NCBI GenBank assembly: GCA_003282975.1
Contig: QBYD01000006.1
Span: forward strand, 1 to 58,004
From: Pelagibacteraceae bacterium AG-325-C10
Lineage (GTDB): Bacteria; Pseudomonadota; Alphaproteobacteria; Pelagibacterales; Pelagibacteraceae
DNA: 58,004 bases
Direction: 5' to 3'
Shown here: piece by piece, positions 33,139 to 40,990 of the stretch
Numbering within the stretch: position 1 is the stretch's first letter
How the letters are laid out: every line of letters begins with the position of its first letter
Translations under genes and position numbers: made by a program
Notes under the pieces: generated by a model
Seen by the model: only the letters and a program-made list of their open reading frames with translations
Database searches by the model: none
Told to the model about the DNA's origin: nothing

Positions 33139-33429
33139 ATGACAGCAGGTTATGTAATTGCACAATTAAAGGTAACAAATCCTGAAAACTATAAAGAATA
33201 TGTTGCAAAAGTTACTGAGGTAGTAAAAAAATTTGGAGGTGAATATCTTGTTAGAAATGGAGAATATCAAGTAGTTGAAGGTGAAGATAATTTTCCAAGA
33301 TTAGTAATCATTAAATTCCCAACTTACGAAAAAGCATTAGAGTGGTATCATTCAGACGAATATAAGCCTGTAAAAGATATACGTTTACAAAATTCTGTAG
33401 GAAGCAATATCATTGTGAAAGGTGTATGA
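33139..33429 (+). CDS. DUF1330 family protein
   Basis: A 96-aa ferredoxin-like-fold protein with the DUF1330 pattern: GYVIAQLKVTNPENYKEY at the start, GGEYLVRNGEYQVVEG in the middle and FPTYEKALEWYHSDEYKPVKDIR. Members form dimers resembling small monooxygenase or stress-response dimers; no reaction is established. AAGAGGAATGAA before the ATG is a good ribosome-binding site. Its stop overlaps the next ATG (ATGA), so the secreted zincin is translationally coupled to it. Confidence 0.93.
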   Translation: MTAGYVIAQLKVTNPENYKEYVAKVTEVVKKFGGEYLVRNGEYQVVEGEDNFPRLVIIKFPTYEKALEWYHSDEYKPVKDIRLQNSVGSNIIVKGV

Positions 33430-34292
33430 AAAAAATATTATTATCATTACTAATTATATTATTTTGCTCATCTTTGCTTGCGTCTGATGAAAAGCCTGGA
33501 AGATCTTTTCAAGATCAGCCTGATGTTTCAGATGATTATCAAATTCATTTTATCTATCTCCTAGCTAAAAAAACCAAAGATAAAGAAAGAGATATTAATG
33601 GCTGGGTAGAAAAAGAAGTTAAAAAAATTGATGATCTTTTTTTTAAGATGACAGGTAATAAACAAAGATTAAAATTTGATTACCGGCAAGATGGTAAGCT
33701 TGATGTTTCATTTGTAAGAATGGATCGTAAAGCAAGGAAGGGTGGGTGGAATGTAAATTACCCAGATTATTATCTTCAAAAACAAGGATTTAATAATCCA
33801 AAAAAAATGTATTTTTCCTTCACAGATGCTTCAAGTGGTGATGGTGGACAAATGGGACCACATCATGGATATTTATTTATTAAAAGAGCTGGTTCCCAAA
33901 AAACTAAAATTGGAATACATGAATTATTACATGGGTTAGGATTCGCTATGCCTTGTACAAAGGGTGTAACTAGAGGAGCACATTTAAACACCGGTATTCT
34001 AGGTAATGACCTTTCATCAAAATTAGGAAAAGCTATCTATGAACATGGGGACTCGACATGCCCAGATCTAAAAGACTCAGTTTATTTAACACCAACATCT
34101 AAAAATTCATTTGATCCACTTCCAATAGCATGTGCTTTATCTCAAAAAGTAAGAGGCTATCCTCCAGGCAACTTTGAAATACCAGCTAGGTATACCCATA
34201 AAAAATTACTTAAAGGAAGAAAAAATGAGTGGTGTACATTTGGAGTTTATCCTAACGCTAAAGAAGAATGGTTTAAGGAATGGAAAAAATAG
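33426..34292 (+). CDS. Secreted HExxH zinc-metalloprotease-like protein
   Basis: A 288-aa exported protein with signal peptide MKKILLSLLIILFCSSLLAS. The motif HELLHGLGF (His165, Glu166, His169, Gly172) is a zincin site. The extended metzincin third His is not at the usual +3 after Gly; His186 in GAHLN is a possible third ligand. A second pair of His in GPHHGYLF (146-147) precedes it. Three or more Cys C-terminal to the site (PCTKG, TCPDL, WCTFG) suggest disulfides. I do not recognise the family. It is probably a periplasmic or secreted peptidase. ATG overlaps the DUF1330 stop. Confidence 0.75.
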   Translation: MKKILLSLLIILFCSSLLASDEKPGRSFQDQPDVSDDYQIHFIYLLAKKTKDKERDINGWVEKEVKKIDDLFFKMTGNKQRLKFDYRQDGKLDVSFVRMDRKARKGGWNVNYPDYYLQKQGFNNPKKMYFSFTDASSGDGGQMGPHHGYLFIKRAGSQKTKIGIHELLHGLGFAMPCTKGVTRGAHLNTGILGNDLSSKLGKAIYEHGDSTCPDLKDSVYLTPTSKNSFDPLPIACALSQKVRGYPPGNFEIPARYTHKKLLKGRKNEWCTFGVYPNAKEEWFKEWKK

Positions 34293-34294
34293 TT

Positions 34295-34894
34295 TTAAGG
34301 AACTAACCAACTATCTTTATTATTTTTAAGATCAAATCTAGCTCTTCTATGACCTTTGGCGGCTAGATATAACCATTCAATGGATTTAATCTTACACTGA
34401 ATCACTGTAAAGTTTTTATATCCCTCTTCACTTTGTTCTTTGGTGTAATCAAAATTATCAAGCTCAGGTTTTAAACCAGATGTTGGAATATCAGATTCTG
34501 TTCCAGGTCCATTATTAACTAAGTAACATTTTCTAGAGATATGTTGCGTTTTTGACCATGACTCTTTTGTAATTTCATTGTCCTGATTTACAATACATTC
34601 AACTTTTAATCTTACCTGTATTTTTTCCTCCTTATCATAAAAAAGCATTGCTGCATTTTTATTTCTTTTTAATTTGTCAATTTTATCTGATCTTATATCG
34701 CTATGATATTGCACAAGGTTATTTGATCTATCTGATTTTCTAAGAACTACTATTCTTCCATCAAGATCATTTTCATTACCACAGATAAACACCGGTATTC
34801 TAAAAGGGGAACTTCTATCCTTTATGGCATTGTCAAGCATAGACCAAATTTTATTTTTGATCTCATTAAAATCTTCGTAGTACGCTGGATGCAT
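34295..34894 (-). CDS. PNPOx-like FMN-binding split-barrel protein
   Basis: A 199-aa protein of the pyridoxamine 5'-phosphate oxidase-like family. The phosphate/FMN-binding stretch is GRIVVLRKSDRSNNLVQYHSDIRSDKIDKL, followed by NAAMLFYDKEEKIQVRLK and a C-terminal WLYLAAKGHRRARF, which ends with the basic residues typical of the dimer's flavin site. It could be a flavin-dependent oxidase or reductase of unknown substrate; it lacks the full PdxH signature. It converges with the zincin gene (2-bp gap) and is 6 bp from the upstream dehydrogenase. Confidence 0.82.
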   Translation of the reverse strand: MHPAYYEDFNEIKNKIWSMLDNAIKDRSSPFRIPVFICGNENDLDGRIVVLRKSDRSNNLVQYHSDIRSDKIDKLKRNKNAAMLFYDKEEKIQVRLKVECIVNQDNEITKESWSKTQHISRKCYLVNNGPGTESDIPTSGLKPELDNFDYTKEQSEEGYKNFTVIQCKIKSIEWLYLAAKGHRRARFDLKNNKDSWLVP

Positions 34895-34900
34895 ACAAAA

Positions 34901-35770
34901 TTACTTACTTAATCTTTTGATTAAGCTTGATGTATCCCATCGATTACCGCCCATTTCTTGGACTTCTCCATAATACTTATCAACAACTTCAGTTATAGGA
35001 AGCATGGAACCATTATTTTTTGCCTCTTCCATTGCAATTTTTAAGTCTTTTCTCATCCAATCAACTGCAAAGCCAAATTCAAATTTATCATCAATCATTG
35101 TTTTGTATCTATTTTCCATTTGCCAAGACTGAGCAGCACCTTTGGATATAACTTCAATCACGTCCTCCATATTTAAACCTGCTTTCATTCCAAAGTTTAT
35201 CCCTTCAGATAAACCTTGAACTAATCCCGCGATACAAATTTGATTAACCATCTTGGCTAATTGTCCGTTTCCAGCTCCACCTAATAATTTCATCTTTTTG
35301 CTATAACAATCTATTTTATCTTTTGCTTTGTCAAAATCAGCTTGATCACCACCTATCATAACTGTTAATGCACCATTTTCTGCACCAGCTTGACCACCAG
35401 ATACAGGAGCATCTAATGCACCAAACTCATTTTTTTTAGCATATTCATAGATTTCACGTGCAATAGTTGCTGAAGCAGTAGTATTGTCTATATAGATCGC
35501 ACCTTTTTTAATTGTTTTAAAAATTCCATTTTCTCCAAAAGTTACTTCTCTCAAATCATTATCATTTCCAACACAGGTAAATACGTAATCTGCTCCTTCA
35601 GTAGCTTTTGCAGGAGTATCTGCTTTAGTTCCTTTATATTCACTTATCCATTTATCTGCTTTTGCACTTGTTCTATTATAAACAGTTACATTGTGACCAG
35701 CTTTTGATATATAACCAGCCATTGGATAACCCATGACACCAAGACCTATGAAAGCAACATTACAAGACAT
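34901..35770 (-). CDS. 3-hydroxyisobutyrate dehydrogenase/tartronate semialdehyde reductase family
   Basis: A 289-aa beta-hydroxyacid dehydrogenase. Rossmann motif VAFIGLGVMGYPMAGYISKAGH is at the N-terminus, followed by the substrate segment DAPVSGGQAGAENGALTVMIGG and the catalytic Lys in GNGQLAKMVNQI. Substrates in this family include 3-hydroxyisobutyrate, D-glycerate, sulfolactaldehyde and beta-hydroxypropionate-type acids, so the exact one is open. It is divergent from an MFS transporter gene with a 14-bp gap. Confidence 0.9.
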   Translation of the reverse strand: MSCNVAFIGLGVMGYPMAGYISKAGHNVTVYNRTSAKADKWISEYKGTKADTPAKATEGADYVFTCVGNDNDLREVTFGENGIFKTIKKGAIYIDNTTASATIAREIYEYAKKNEFGALDAPVSGGQAGAENGALTVMIGGDQADFDKAKDKIDCYSKKMKLLGGAGNGQLAKMVNQICIAGLVQGLSEGINFGMKAGLNMEDVIEVISKGAAQSWQMENRYKTMIDDKFEFGFAVDWMRKDLKIAMEEAKNNGSMLPITEVVDKYYGEVQEMGGNRWDTSSLIKRLSK

Positions 35771-35784
35771 AATTTTTATTTCCT

Positions 35785-36990
35785 ATGTTTAATAGTTTGA
35801 AGTTTAAAGTAATTTTATTCGGATTTATTTTTACATTTTTTTCTAGTTTTGGACAGAGTTATTTTTTAGGATTATTTAATTCTAGTATACGAGATACTTT
35901 ATCTATTACACATGGACAATTTGGTACAATTTATGCATCTGCAACTTTATGTAGTAGCTTATTATTAATTTGGGTTGGAAAAAAAATTGATGATGTAAAT
36001 ATTTTCAAATTTGCTTTTTTTGTAATTGTACTTTTGTCCTTTGCATGTTTTTTCTTTTCAAAAATTTCATCAGTTTTACTTCTTTTTATTGCAATATTTT
36101 TAATGAGATTTTCTGGCCAAGGATTAATGTCTCATACAGCATCAACAACAATTTCAAGATATTTTACTAAAACTAGAGGAAAAGCCTTAAGTATAAGTTG
36201 GTTTGGATTATCTTCTGCAGAATTCATTATGCCAGTTTTAATGGTATACTTATTAACAATTATTAGTTGGCAAAACCTTTGGGTAATATTTTCAATTATA
36301 GTTTTAATTTTTCTACCAATAGTTTCTTTTTCATTAATTAAAAATCTAAATTTAAATTCTAGAGAGTCTCAAGATGAAAATATAAAAGATGAAGAAATTA
36401 AACAATGGAAGAGAATAGAGGTTATTAAAGATTATAGATTTTACATAATTAGCCTTAATATGCTTGCTATGCCTTGGATCTTTACTGGCTTTGCTGTATT
36501 TCAATCTTTCGTACAAACATCAAAAGGTTGGGGACCTTACACAATTGCACAATCATTTATGTCTTACTCAATTTTTTCTGTTTTAACTTTATTTTTGTCT
36601 GGATATTTAATTGATAAATTCACAAGTAGAAAATTATTAATATTCATGAATATCCCACTTTTACTCTCAGCAATTGCATTATTCTTTTTTGATACGCCAA
36701 TTATTGCTTTTATATTTTTAGGTTTAGTTGGAATATCTAATGGTTTTGCAAATATTTTAGGCTCTTCAACTTGGGCTGAGTTATATGGAGTTAAATATAT
36801 TGGATCAATAAAAGCACTAACAACAGCATTAATGGTATTTGCTACAGCTTTTGGTACTGCTTTATATGGATTTTTGATTGATATTGGTTTTACTATAGAA
36901 GAAATTGTAGCTGTTTCAGGCAGTTATATTTCTATTTCTTTAATTCTTCTTTTTTCGATCAGAAAAAAACTCAATCCAATTTATATTTAA
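35785..36990 (+). CDS. MFS transporter
   Basis: Twelve-helix major facilitator (401 aa). The loop between helices 2 and 3 reads WVGKKIDDVNIFKF, a variant of the MFS G-x3-D motif, and the mirrored one in the second half is SGYLIDKFTSRKLL. A cytoplasmic loop at about 185-215 is rich in Glu and Lys. Substrate unknown; proximity to the divergent beta-hydroxyacid dehydrogenase suggests a hydroxy- or dicarboxylate. No Shine-Dalgarno is visible in the 14-bp gap. Confidence 0.88.
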   Translation: MFNSLKFKVILFGFIFTFFSSFGQSYFLGLFNSSIRDTLSITHGQFGTIYASATLCSSLLLIWVGKKIDDVNIFKFAFFVIVLLSFACFFFSKISSVLLLFIAIFLMRFSGQGLMSHTASTTISRYFTKTRGKALSISWFGLSSAEFIMPVLMVYLLTIISWQNLWVIFSIIVLIFLPIVSFSLIKNLNLNSRESQDENIKDEEIKQWKRIEVIKDYRFYIISLNMLAMPWIFTGFAVFQSFVQTSKGWGPYTIAQSFMSYSIFSVLTLFLSGYLIDKFTSRKLLIFMNIPLLLSAIALFFFDTPIIAFIFLGLVGISNGFANILGSSTWAELYGVKYIGSIKALTTALMVFATAFGTALYGFLIDIGFTIEEIVAVSGSYISISLILLFSIRKKLNPIYI

Positions 36991-36997
36991 AAAAAAC

Positions 36998-37024
36998 TTG
37001 CATTTTAGAGGTCTCAGGTATAAA
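36998..37024 (+). promoter_or_regulatory. rpoZ promoter giving a near-leaderless mRNA
   Basis: TTGCAT (36998-37003) and TATAAA (37019-37024) with 15-bp spacing (16 if CTTGCA is taken). Only 9 bases separate the -10 from the ATG at 37034, so the 5' untranslated region would be about 3 nt. Confidence 0.5.
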
Positions 37025-37033
37025 TAATCGCCC

Positions 37034-37552
37034 ATGGCAAGAGTAACAGTTGAAGACTGCATAGATAAAGTAGATAGCCCTTACGAATTAGTTCTTGTTG
37101 CTAAAGAAAGAGCAACTCAATTAAACTCAGGTGTTGAACCCTTACTAGATAAAGATAATGATAAAAATACGGTTATCTCGTTAAGAGAAATAGCAGAAGA
37201 AAAAATTAAAGTTTCAGACTTAACCGAGAGCGCTGTTTACAAGCTAAGAAAACACGTTGAACAAGTTGATGATGGTTCTGAGGATGATGAAGAAATAGGT
37301 GATGATTTTGAAAATATGTATAAAGGTGAAATTTCAAAAAGTGGTACACCAATTTTACCATCTAAAAGAGCAAGAAAAACTCCAGAAAAAATTCAAGTAT
37401 CTCAAGAAGACTTGGCTGAAATACAAAATTCTACAGAAACAAGTTCTGCTGAACCTTTAGAAACGCCTGCTGAGGAAGGTGATGCATCTATAGAAGAAAT
37501 GAAAGCTGAAGAAATCCAATCTAACGAAGAAGATACCAATAGCGAAGGTTAA
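37034..37552 (+). CDS. rpoZ: RNA polymerase omega subunit with long acidic tail
   Basis: Omega subunit, which helps fold and hold beta-prime in RNA polymerase. Residues 1-~80 match the family: [30 protein letters not shown], then [16 protein letters not shown]. It is 172 aa, versus about 70-130 in most bacteria. Residues ~85-172 form a low-complexity, Glu/Asp/Ser-rich tail with a small Lys/Arg island ([10 protein letters not shown]). The tail is probably disordered. The gene appears to be transcribed from its own promoter and ends at a bidirectional terminator. Confidence 0.93.
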   Translation: MARVTVEDCIDKVDSPYELVLVAKERATQLNSGVEPLLDKDNDKNTVISLREIAEEKIKVSDLTESAVYKLRKHVEQVDDGSEDDEEIGDDFENMYKGEISKSGTPILPSKRARKTPEKIQVSQEDLAEIQNSTETSSAEPLETPAEEGDASIEEMKAEEIQSNEEDTNSEG

Positions 37553-37568
37553 GATCCCCCCTAAAAAA

Positions 37569-37595
37569 AAAGGGCTCTGAAAATCAAAGCCCTTT
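37569..37595. terminator. Bidirectional terminator between rpoZ and the betaine-binding protein gene
   Basis: AAAGGGCT (37569-37576) and AGCCCTTT (37588-37595) form an 8-bp stem with an 11-nt loop. On the plus strand it is followed by TTTT-like bases, and on the minus strand by a long T-run (complement of 37562-37571). It serves rpoZ and the convergent opuAC-type gene. Confidence 0.8.
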
Positions 37596-37616
37596 TAAAT
37601 ATTTATCTAAAAATAA

Positions 37617-38621
37617 TTAATTTGGAATCCAGCTTCTCCATTTGTCAGGATTAGCATCTTTCCACTCTTTAACTACTTCTTTAAGATCTCTGTTTTTTTG
37701 CTTAACTTCAACTAGCATTACAGCTTGATCTGCATTATCAAACTTCATTTTCTTGAAGAATGCCGCAGCTTTAGCATGTTCTGATTTAGCAAAAGTTTCT
37801 GGATTACCATAATTGAAAGTGTAATCTTTTGCCCAACCTGTAGCAGGCCATGCAGCGGTTCCACAATCTTTCCAGTTATTTGCTTCCGTGAAGCTATCAC
37901 AAGTTTTATGAGCAGGTAAACCAACTCCAACCATGTCATAAGCACCAAAGAACCAATGAGGCTCCCATAGGTAAAGCAAGAAAGGTTCTTTTCTTTCATA
38001 TGCTGCTACTGCCTCAGCAATTGCTGCTGCTTCTGTTCCTAGTTCATCAGCTTGGAAATCAACTCCCAAAAGATCCAATCTTTTTTGGTCATGACAGTTC
38101 CAGCCAGCTACTGGACAAGCAATTAATCTTCCTTTGCTACCAGTTTCAATTGATGCAAATTTATCTTTATGTTTATTTAAATCTTTCCATGATTTTATAC
38201 CTAAGCTTTCCGCAGCATATCTAGGAATGTAATAATCTGAAAGTCCAATTATTCCAGTAGTACCTAAAAGCTCGATGCTTCCATCACCCTCATAATTAAA
38301 CATAGTTTTACCATCATAAACAAGTGGTCCCTTCATCATTACAGTGTCTGCCTCAGCGTAACTTGGCCAACTCTCACAAGCAAAATCAATTTCACCTGCA
38401 GCAATCGCTTCCCACAAACCTGTTCCTGATGGAAACACAACTCTCTTTACTTTATAACCTAATTCTTCCTCCAACATACTGACTGCTACTTGACAAGTAA
38501 TTTCTCCACCTGTCCAGTCTGCTACAGCCGCTGTTAATCTCTTAGCATTTGCTTGAGAAAAAGATCCAAATATAAGCACAAAAGATAATATCAGAGTTGA
38601 TATTTTTTTTGATAACTTCAT
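37617..38621 (-). CDS. Glycine betaine/proline-type ABC transporter substrate-binding protein (OpuAC family)
   Basis: Periplasmic binding protein (334 aa) with signal peptide MKLSKKISTLILSFVLIFGS, cleaved near QANA. The mature protein has the OpuAC features ADWTGGEITCQVA, GEIDFACESWPSY and YLWEPHWFFGAYD. The several Trp residues probably form the aromatic box for a quaternary ammonium or sulfonium group. Glycine betaine, choline, proline betaine or DMSP are likely ligands. A strong GAGGAGAAATA site precedes the ATG. It follows the fused permease gene after 168 bp and has a terminator after it. Confidence 0.9.
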   Translation of the reverse strand: MKLSKKISTLILSFVLIFGSFSQANAKRLTAAVADWTGGEITCQVAVSMLEEELGYKVKRVVFPSGTGLWEAIAAGEIDFACESWPSYAEADTVMMKGPLVYDGKTMFNYEGDGSIELLGTTGIIGLSDYYIPRYAAESLGIKSWKDLNKHKDKFASIETGSKGRLIACPVAGWNCHDQKRLDLLGVDFQADELGTEAAAIAEAVAAYERKEPFLLYLWEPHWFFGAYDMVGVGLPAHKTCDSFTEANNWKDCGTAAWPATGWAKDYTFNYGNPETFAKSEHAKAAAFFKKMKFDNADQAVMLVEVKQKNRDLKEVVKEWKDANPDKWRSWIPN

Positions 38622-38789
38622 TATTTCTCCTCTAAATTAATTTAAAAAAAACATACTAATTCAAAAAATATGCGCATGTAAACTCTATTAATTTGATTTA
38701 TACAATTTTTACTTGTTAAAGGGTGTGGTTTTTTGTCAATAACCTAGAATAGGCAGCGTTATCTATTAAATTTTTTATCTTTGCTTGTG
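38622..38789. promoter_or_regulatory. Gene-free spacer upstream of the betaine-binding protein
   Basis: 168 bp without an ORF. On the minus strand TTGACA occurs at 38740-38735 and TATAAA about 31 bp further on, too far apart to be one promoter; one of them may combine with a weaker partner. It probably carries a separate promoter that boosts binding-protein synthesis over the permease. I see no hairpin of note. Confidence 0.35.
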
Positions 38790-40913
38790 TTAATTTTTTT
38801 CTAATCCTAGAGCAATTCTTTGTTTTTTAGTCCAAGCCAAACTTATTCTATCAATTATAATAGCCATTAAAACTATACCAATACCTGCTGCTAATCCTCT
38901 GCCAGTATCAGATCTTGCTAATCCATTAAATACTTCAAGTCCCAAACCTTTTCCACCAATTAAAGGAGTTACGATCTGCATTGCAAAAGCCATAATCACA
39001 GTCTGATTAAAACCAATTACTAAACTTGGAACAGCTAGTGGAAACTTAACTTTATTAAGTGTTTGAAGTAATGTTCCACCAAATGATCTTGAAACCTCAG
39101 AATAACTTCCAGAAACTTGTGTAAGACCTAACGATGTAAGTCTTATAATTGGAGGGATTGAGTAAATTACTGTTGCTAACACAGCAGAAACAGTGCCTCC
39201 TCCAAAAAACATAAGTACAGGAATTAGATAACAAAAATATGGAAGTGTTTGCATTGCATCCAAAATAACATTCAAGATGTCTCTAAATCTTTGATTGTAC
39301 GAAGCTATAATTCCTAAAGGTACACCAACTGCAAAACATAAAGTTACAGAAACTAAAACAGAAGACAGAGTAATCATTGAGTGGGTCCAAATTCCACAAG
39401 CTCCTATAAACAATAATAATAATATTGTAATAACTGCAAATCTTAGGCCTACAGCAAAATATCCAATAGCAGTAATTATTCCCATAGTGTACCACCATGG
39501 AATATGTGTTAAAAAAGTATCAAGGGGTCTAAGTAAATTTAAATATACGAATGCTCTTAATCCTTTTGTAAATGCAATAAATGATGGATTAACTGTTAAA
39601 GATTTTACTGTATCAGCTATAGGTTGTCTTATAGAAAGTTTCCATTCAGATGGAAACGATCCAATATTAATTACAAAAGCATCAATTAAAACAATAATGA
39701 AAAACACTATAAAAGATGGAATTAAGTAATATCTTTTACTAATCAATTCACCAATCTCCTCAGCAGAGTCTTTATTAAATAATGAGATTAAGTATCTGAA
39801 CATATATGCAATTAAGTTTGTAGTTTTTTCACAAATATTTTTAATAATATAATGAGTAATGCTAAGTGGTTTTTCTAAAATTCTTGCTATTTGAAACTTT
39901 TCCCATGCTTGTGGAAGCAAATAGAATTTTTGAACATCAGACGGAATAATTTCCCTATCTTTGCTAAATGACATACTAAATCTGTCAAATAATATAGCCA
40001 TAAAAAGTATACACAATCCTCCTTCCATGGCCCAACCAACATCAAGGTTTCGAATTGCTAACCAAACTTGACCTCCAATTCCTTCAGCACCAATAAAACA
40101 TGCTAAAACAACAAGTGCTAATGCCATCATTATTACCTGGTTAATACCCATCATTATACTTGGTAAAGATAGTGGAATTTTTATTTTAAAGAGAAGTTGA
40201 AGTTTACTTGAACCAAATGATGTGGCTGACTCAATTGTTTCTTTTGAAACTTGTCTTATTCCTGAATTAGTTAATCTTATTACTGGAGGCATAGCATAAA
40301 TCATTGTTGCTAATATTGCAGGCGCACCTCCAATTCCAAAAAAGAATAAAGCTGGAAATAGATATACAAATGCAGGCATCACTTGCATGGTATCTAAAAT
40401 AGGCTTCATGAAATTTTCAAACCTATCACTCTGCGAACACAATATACCTAGCGTCACTCCAAAAAAAACACATAATAAAACTGATAATCCCATTAGAGCA
40501 AGTGTTTGCATGGACTCGTCCCACATTCCAACAGCTCCCCAAAAATAAATTACGAATAATGAATACAAACCTAACCTTAATCCACCTGCAATTAAGCAAG
40601 GCAAAAAGAGAATTGCAGTTATTAATAACCAAGGTGAATCAATTAAAAAATCTTCAAGAAAGTAATATCCCTCTTTAATATAGCTTGCGATTATTTTTGT
40701 TATCCACCTATAATTTTTTTTTAAATAATCCTCACCATCGTTAACCCATGCAGTAAAAGTAAATCCATCAGTTATCTCCTTTGGAAACTTAGAGGGATTT
40801 TCATTTTGGAAAGACAACCACAAAGCTACTAAAAATACAGCTAATACAATAAAATATTTGATTAAATTTTTTGAAGAATTTGGCTTTTCTAACACATTAC
40901 TCTGAGCAGTCAT
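38790..40913 (-). CDS. Glycine betaine/proline-type ABC permease, two fused permease domains
   Basis: A 707-aa membrane protein with two complete OpuAB/ProW permease units in tandem, at about residues 95-310 and 440-690. Each has the same landmarks: a (G)V(T/P)LGI(L/I) helix start, ILD(T/A)MQ..P.F.YL.P.L.FFG and an EAA loop (SATSFGSSKLQLLFKIKIP; SRSFGGTLLQTLNKVKFP). The usual homodimer of one ~280-aa subunit is here one chain, so the two halves can diverge. A linker at about 310-420 has one or two extra helices. The ATPase gene starts divergently 77 bp away. Confidence 0.92.
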   Translation of the reverse strand: MTAQSNVLEKPNSSKNLIKYFIVLAVFLVALWLSFQNENPSKFPKEITDGFTFTAWVNDGEDYLKKNYRWITKIIASYIKEGYYFLEDFLIDSPWLLITAILFLPCLIAGGLRLGLYSLFVIYFWGAVGMWDESMQTLALMGLSVLLCVFFGVTLGILCSQSDRFENFMKPILDTMQVMPAFVYLFPALFFFGIGGAPAILATMIYAMPPVIRLTNSGIRQVSKETIESATSFGSSKLQLLFKIKIPLSLPSIMMGINQVIMMALALVVLACFIGAEGIGGQVWLAIRNLDVGWAMEGGLCILFMAILFDRFSMSFSKDREIIPSDVQKFYLLPQAWEKFQIARILEKPLSITHYIIKNICEKTTNLIAYMFRYLISLFNKDSAEEIGELISKRYYLIPSFIVFFIIVLIDAFVINIGSFPSEWKLSIRQPIADTVKSLTVNPSFIAFTKGLRAFVYLNLLRPLDTFLTHIPWWYTMGIITAIGYFAVGLRFAVITILLLLFIGACGIWTHSMITLSSVLVSVTLCFAVGVPLGIIASYNQRFRDILNVILDAMQTLPYFCYLIPVLMFFGGGTVSAVLATVIYSIPPIIRLTSLGLTQVSGSYSEVSRSFGGTLLQTLNKVKFPLAVPSLVIGFNQTVIMAFAMQIVTPLIGGKGLGLEVFNGLARSDTGRGLAAGIGIVLMAIIIDRISLAWTKKQRIALGLEKN

Positions 40914-40935
40914 ATATATGCTAATTTAAATAAAC

Positions 40936-40958
40936 TATTTTACTTTTAAAGTAAAATA
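40936..40958. promoter_or_regulatory. Perfect 23-bp palindrome in a divergent promoter region
   Basis: TATTTTACTTT (40936-40946), a single central T, then AAAGTAAAATA (40948-40958): 11 of 11 arm bases match. It sits in the 77 bp between the fused permease (-) and the ATPase (+), the right place and size for a dimeric regulator's operator controlling both transcripts. It lacks a T-run, and a terminator between divergent genes makes no sense. Confidence 0.55.
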
Positions 40959-40990
40959 TTGTCTTATCGCTGCTTAGGTTTTTGATTAAT

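Noticed and set aside
40982-40990. TTG start for the ProV-type ATPase
   Set aside because: An ATG three codons later gives a typical N-terminus, and nothing upstream of the TTG resembles a ribosome-binding site.
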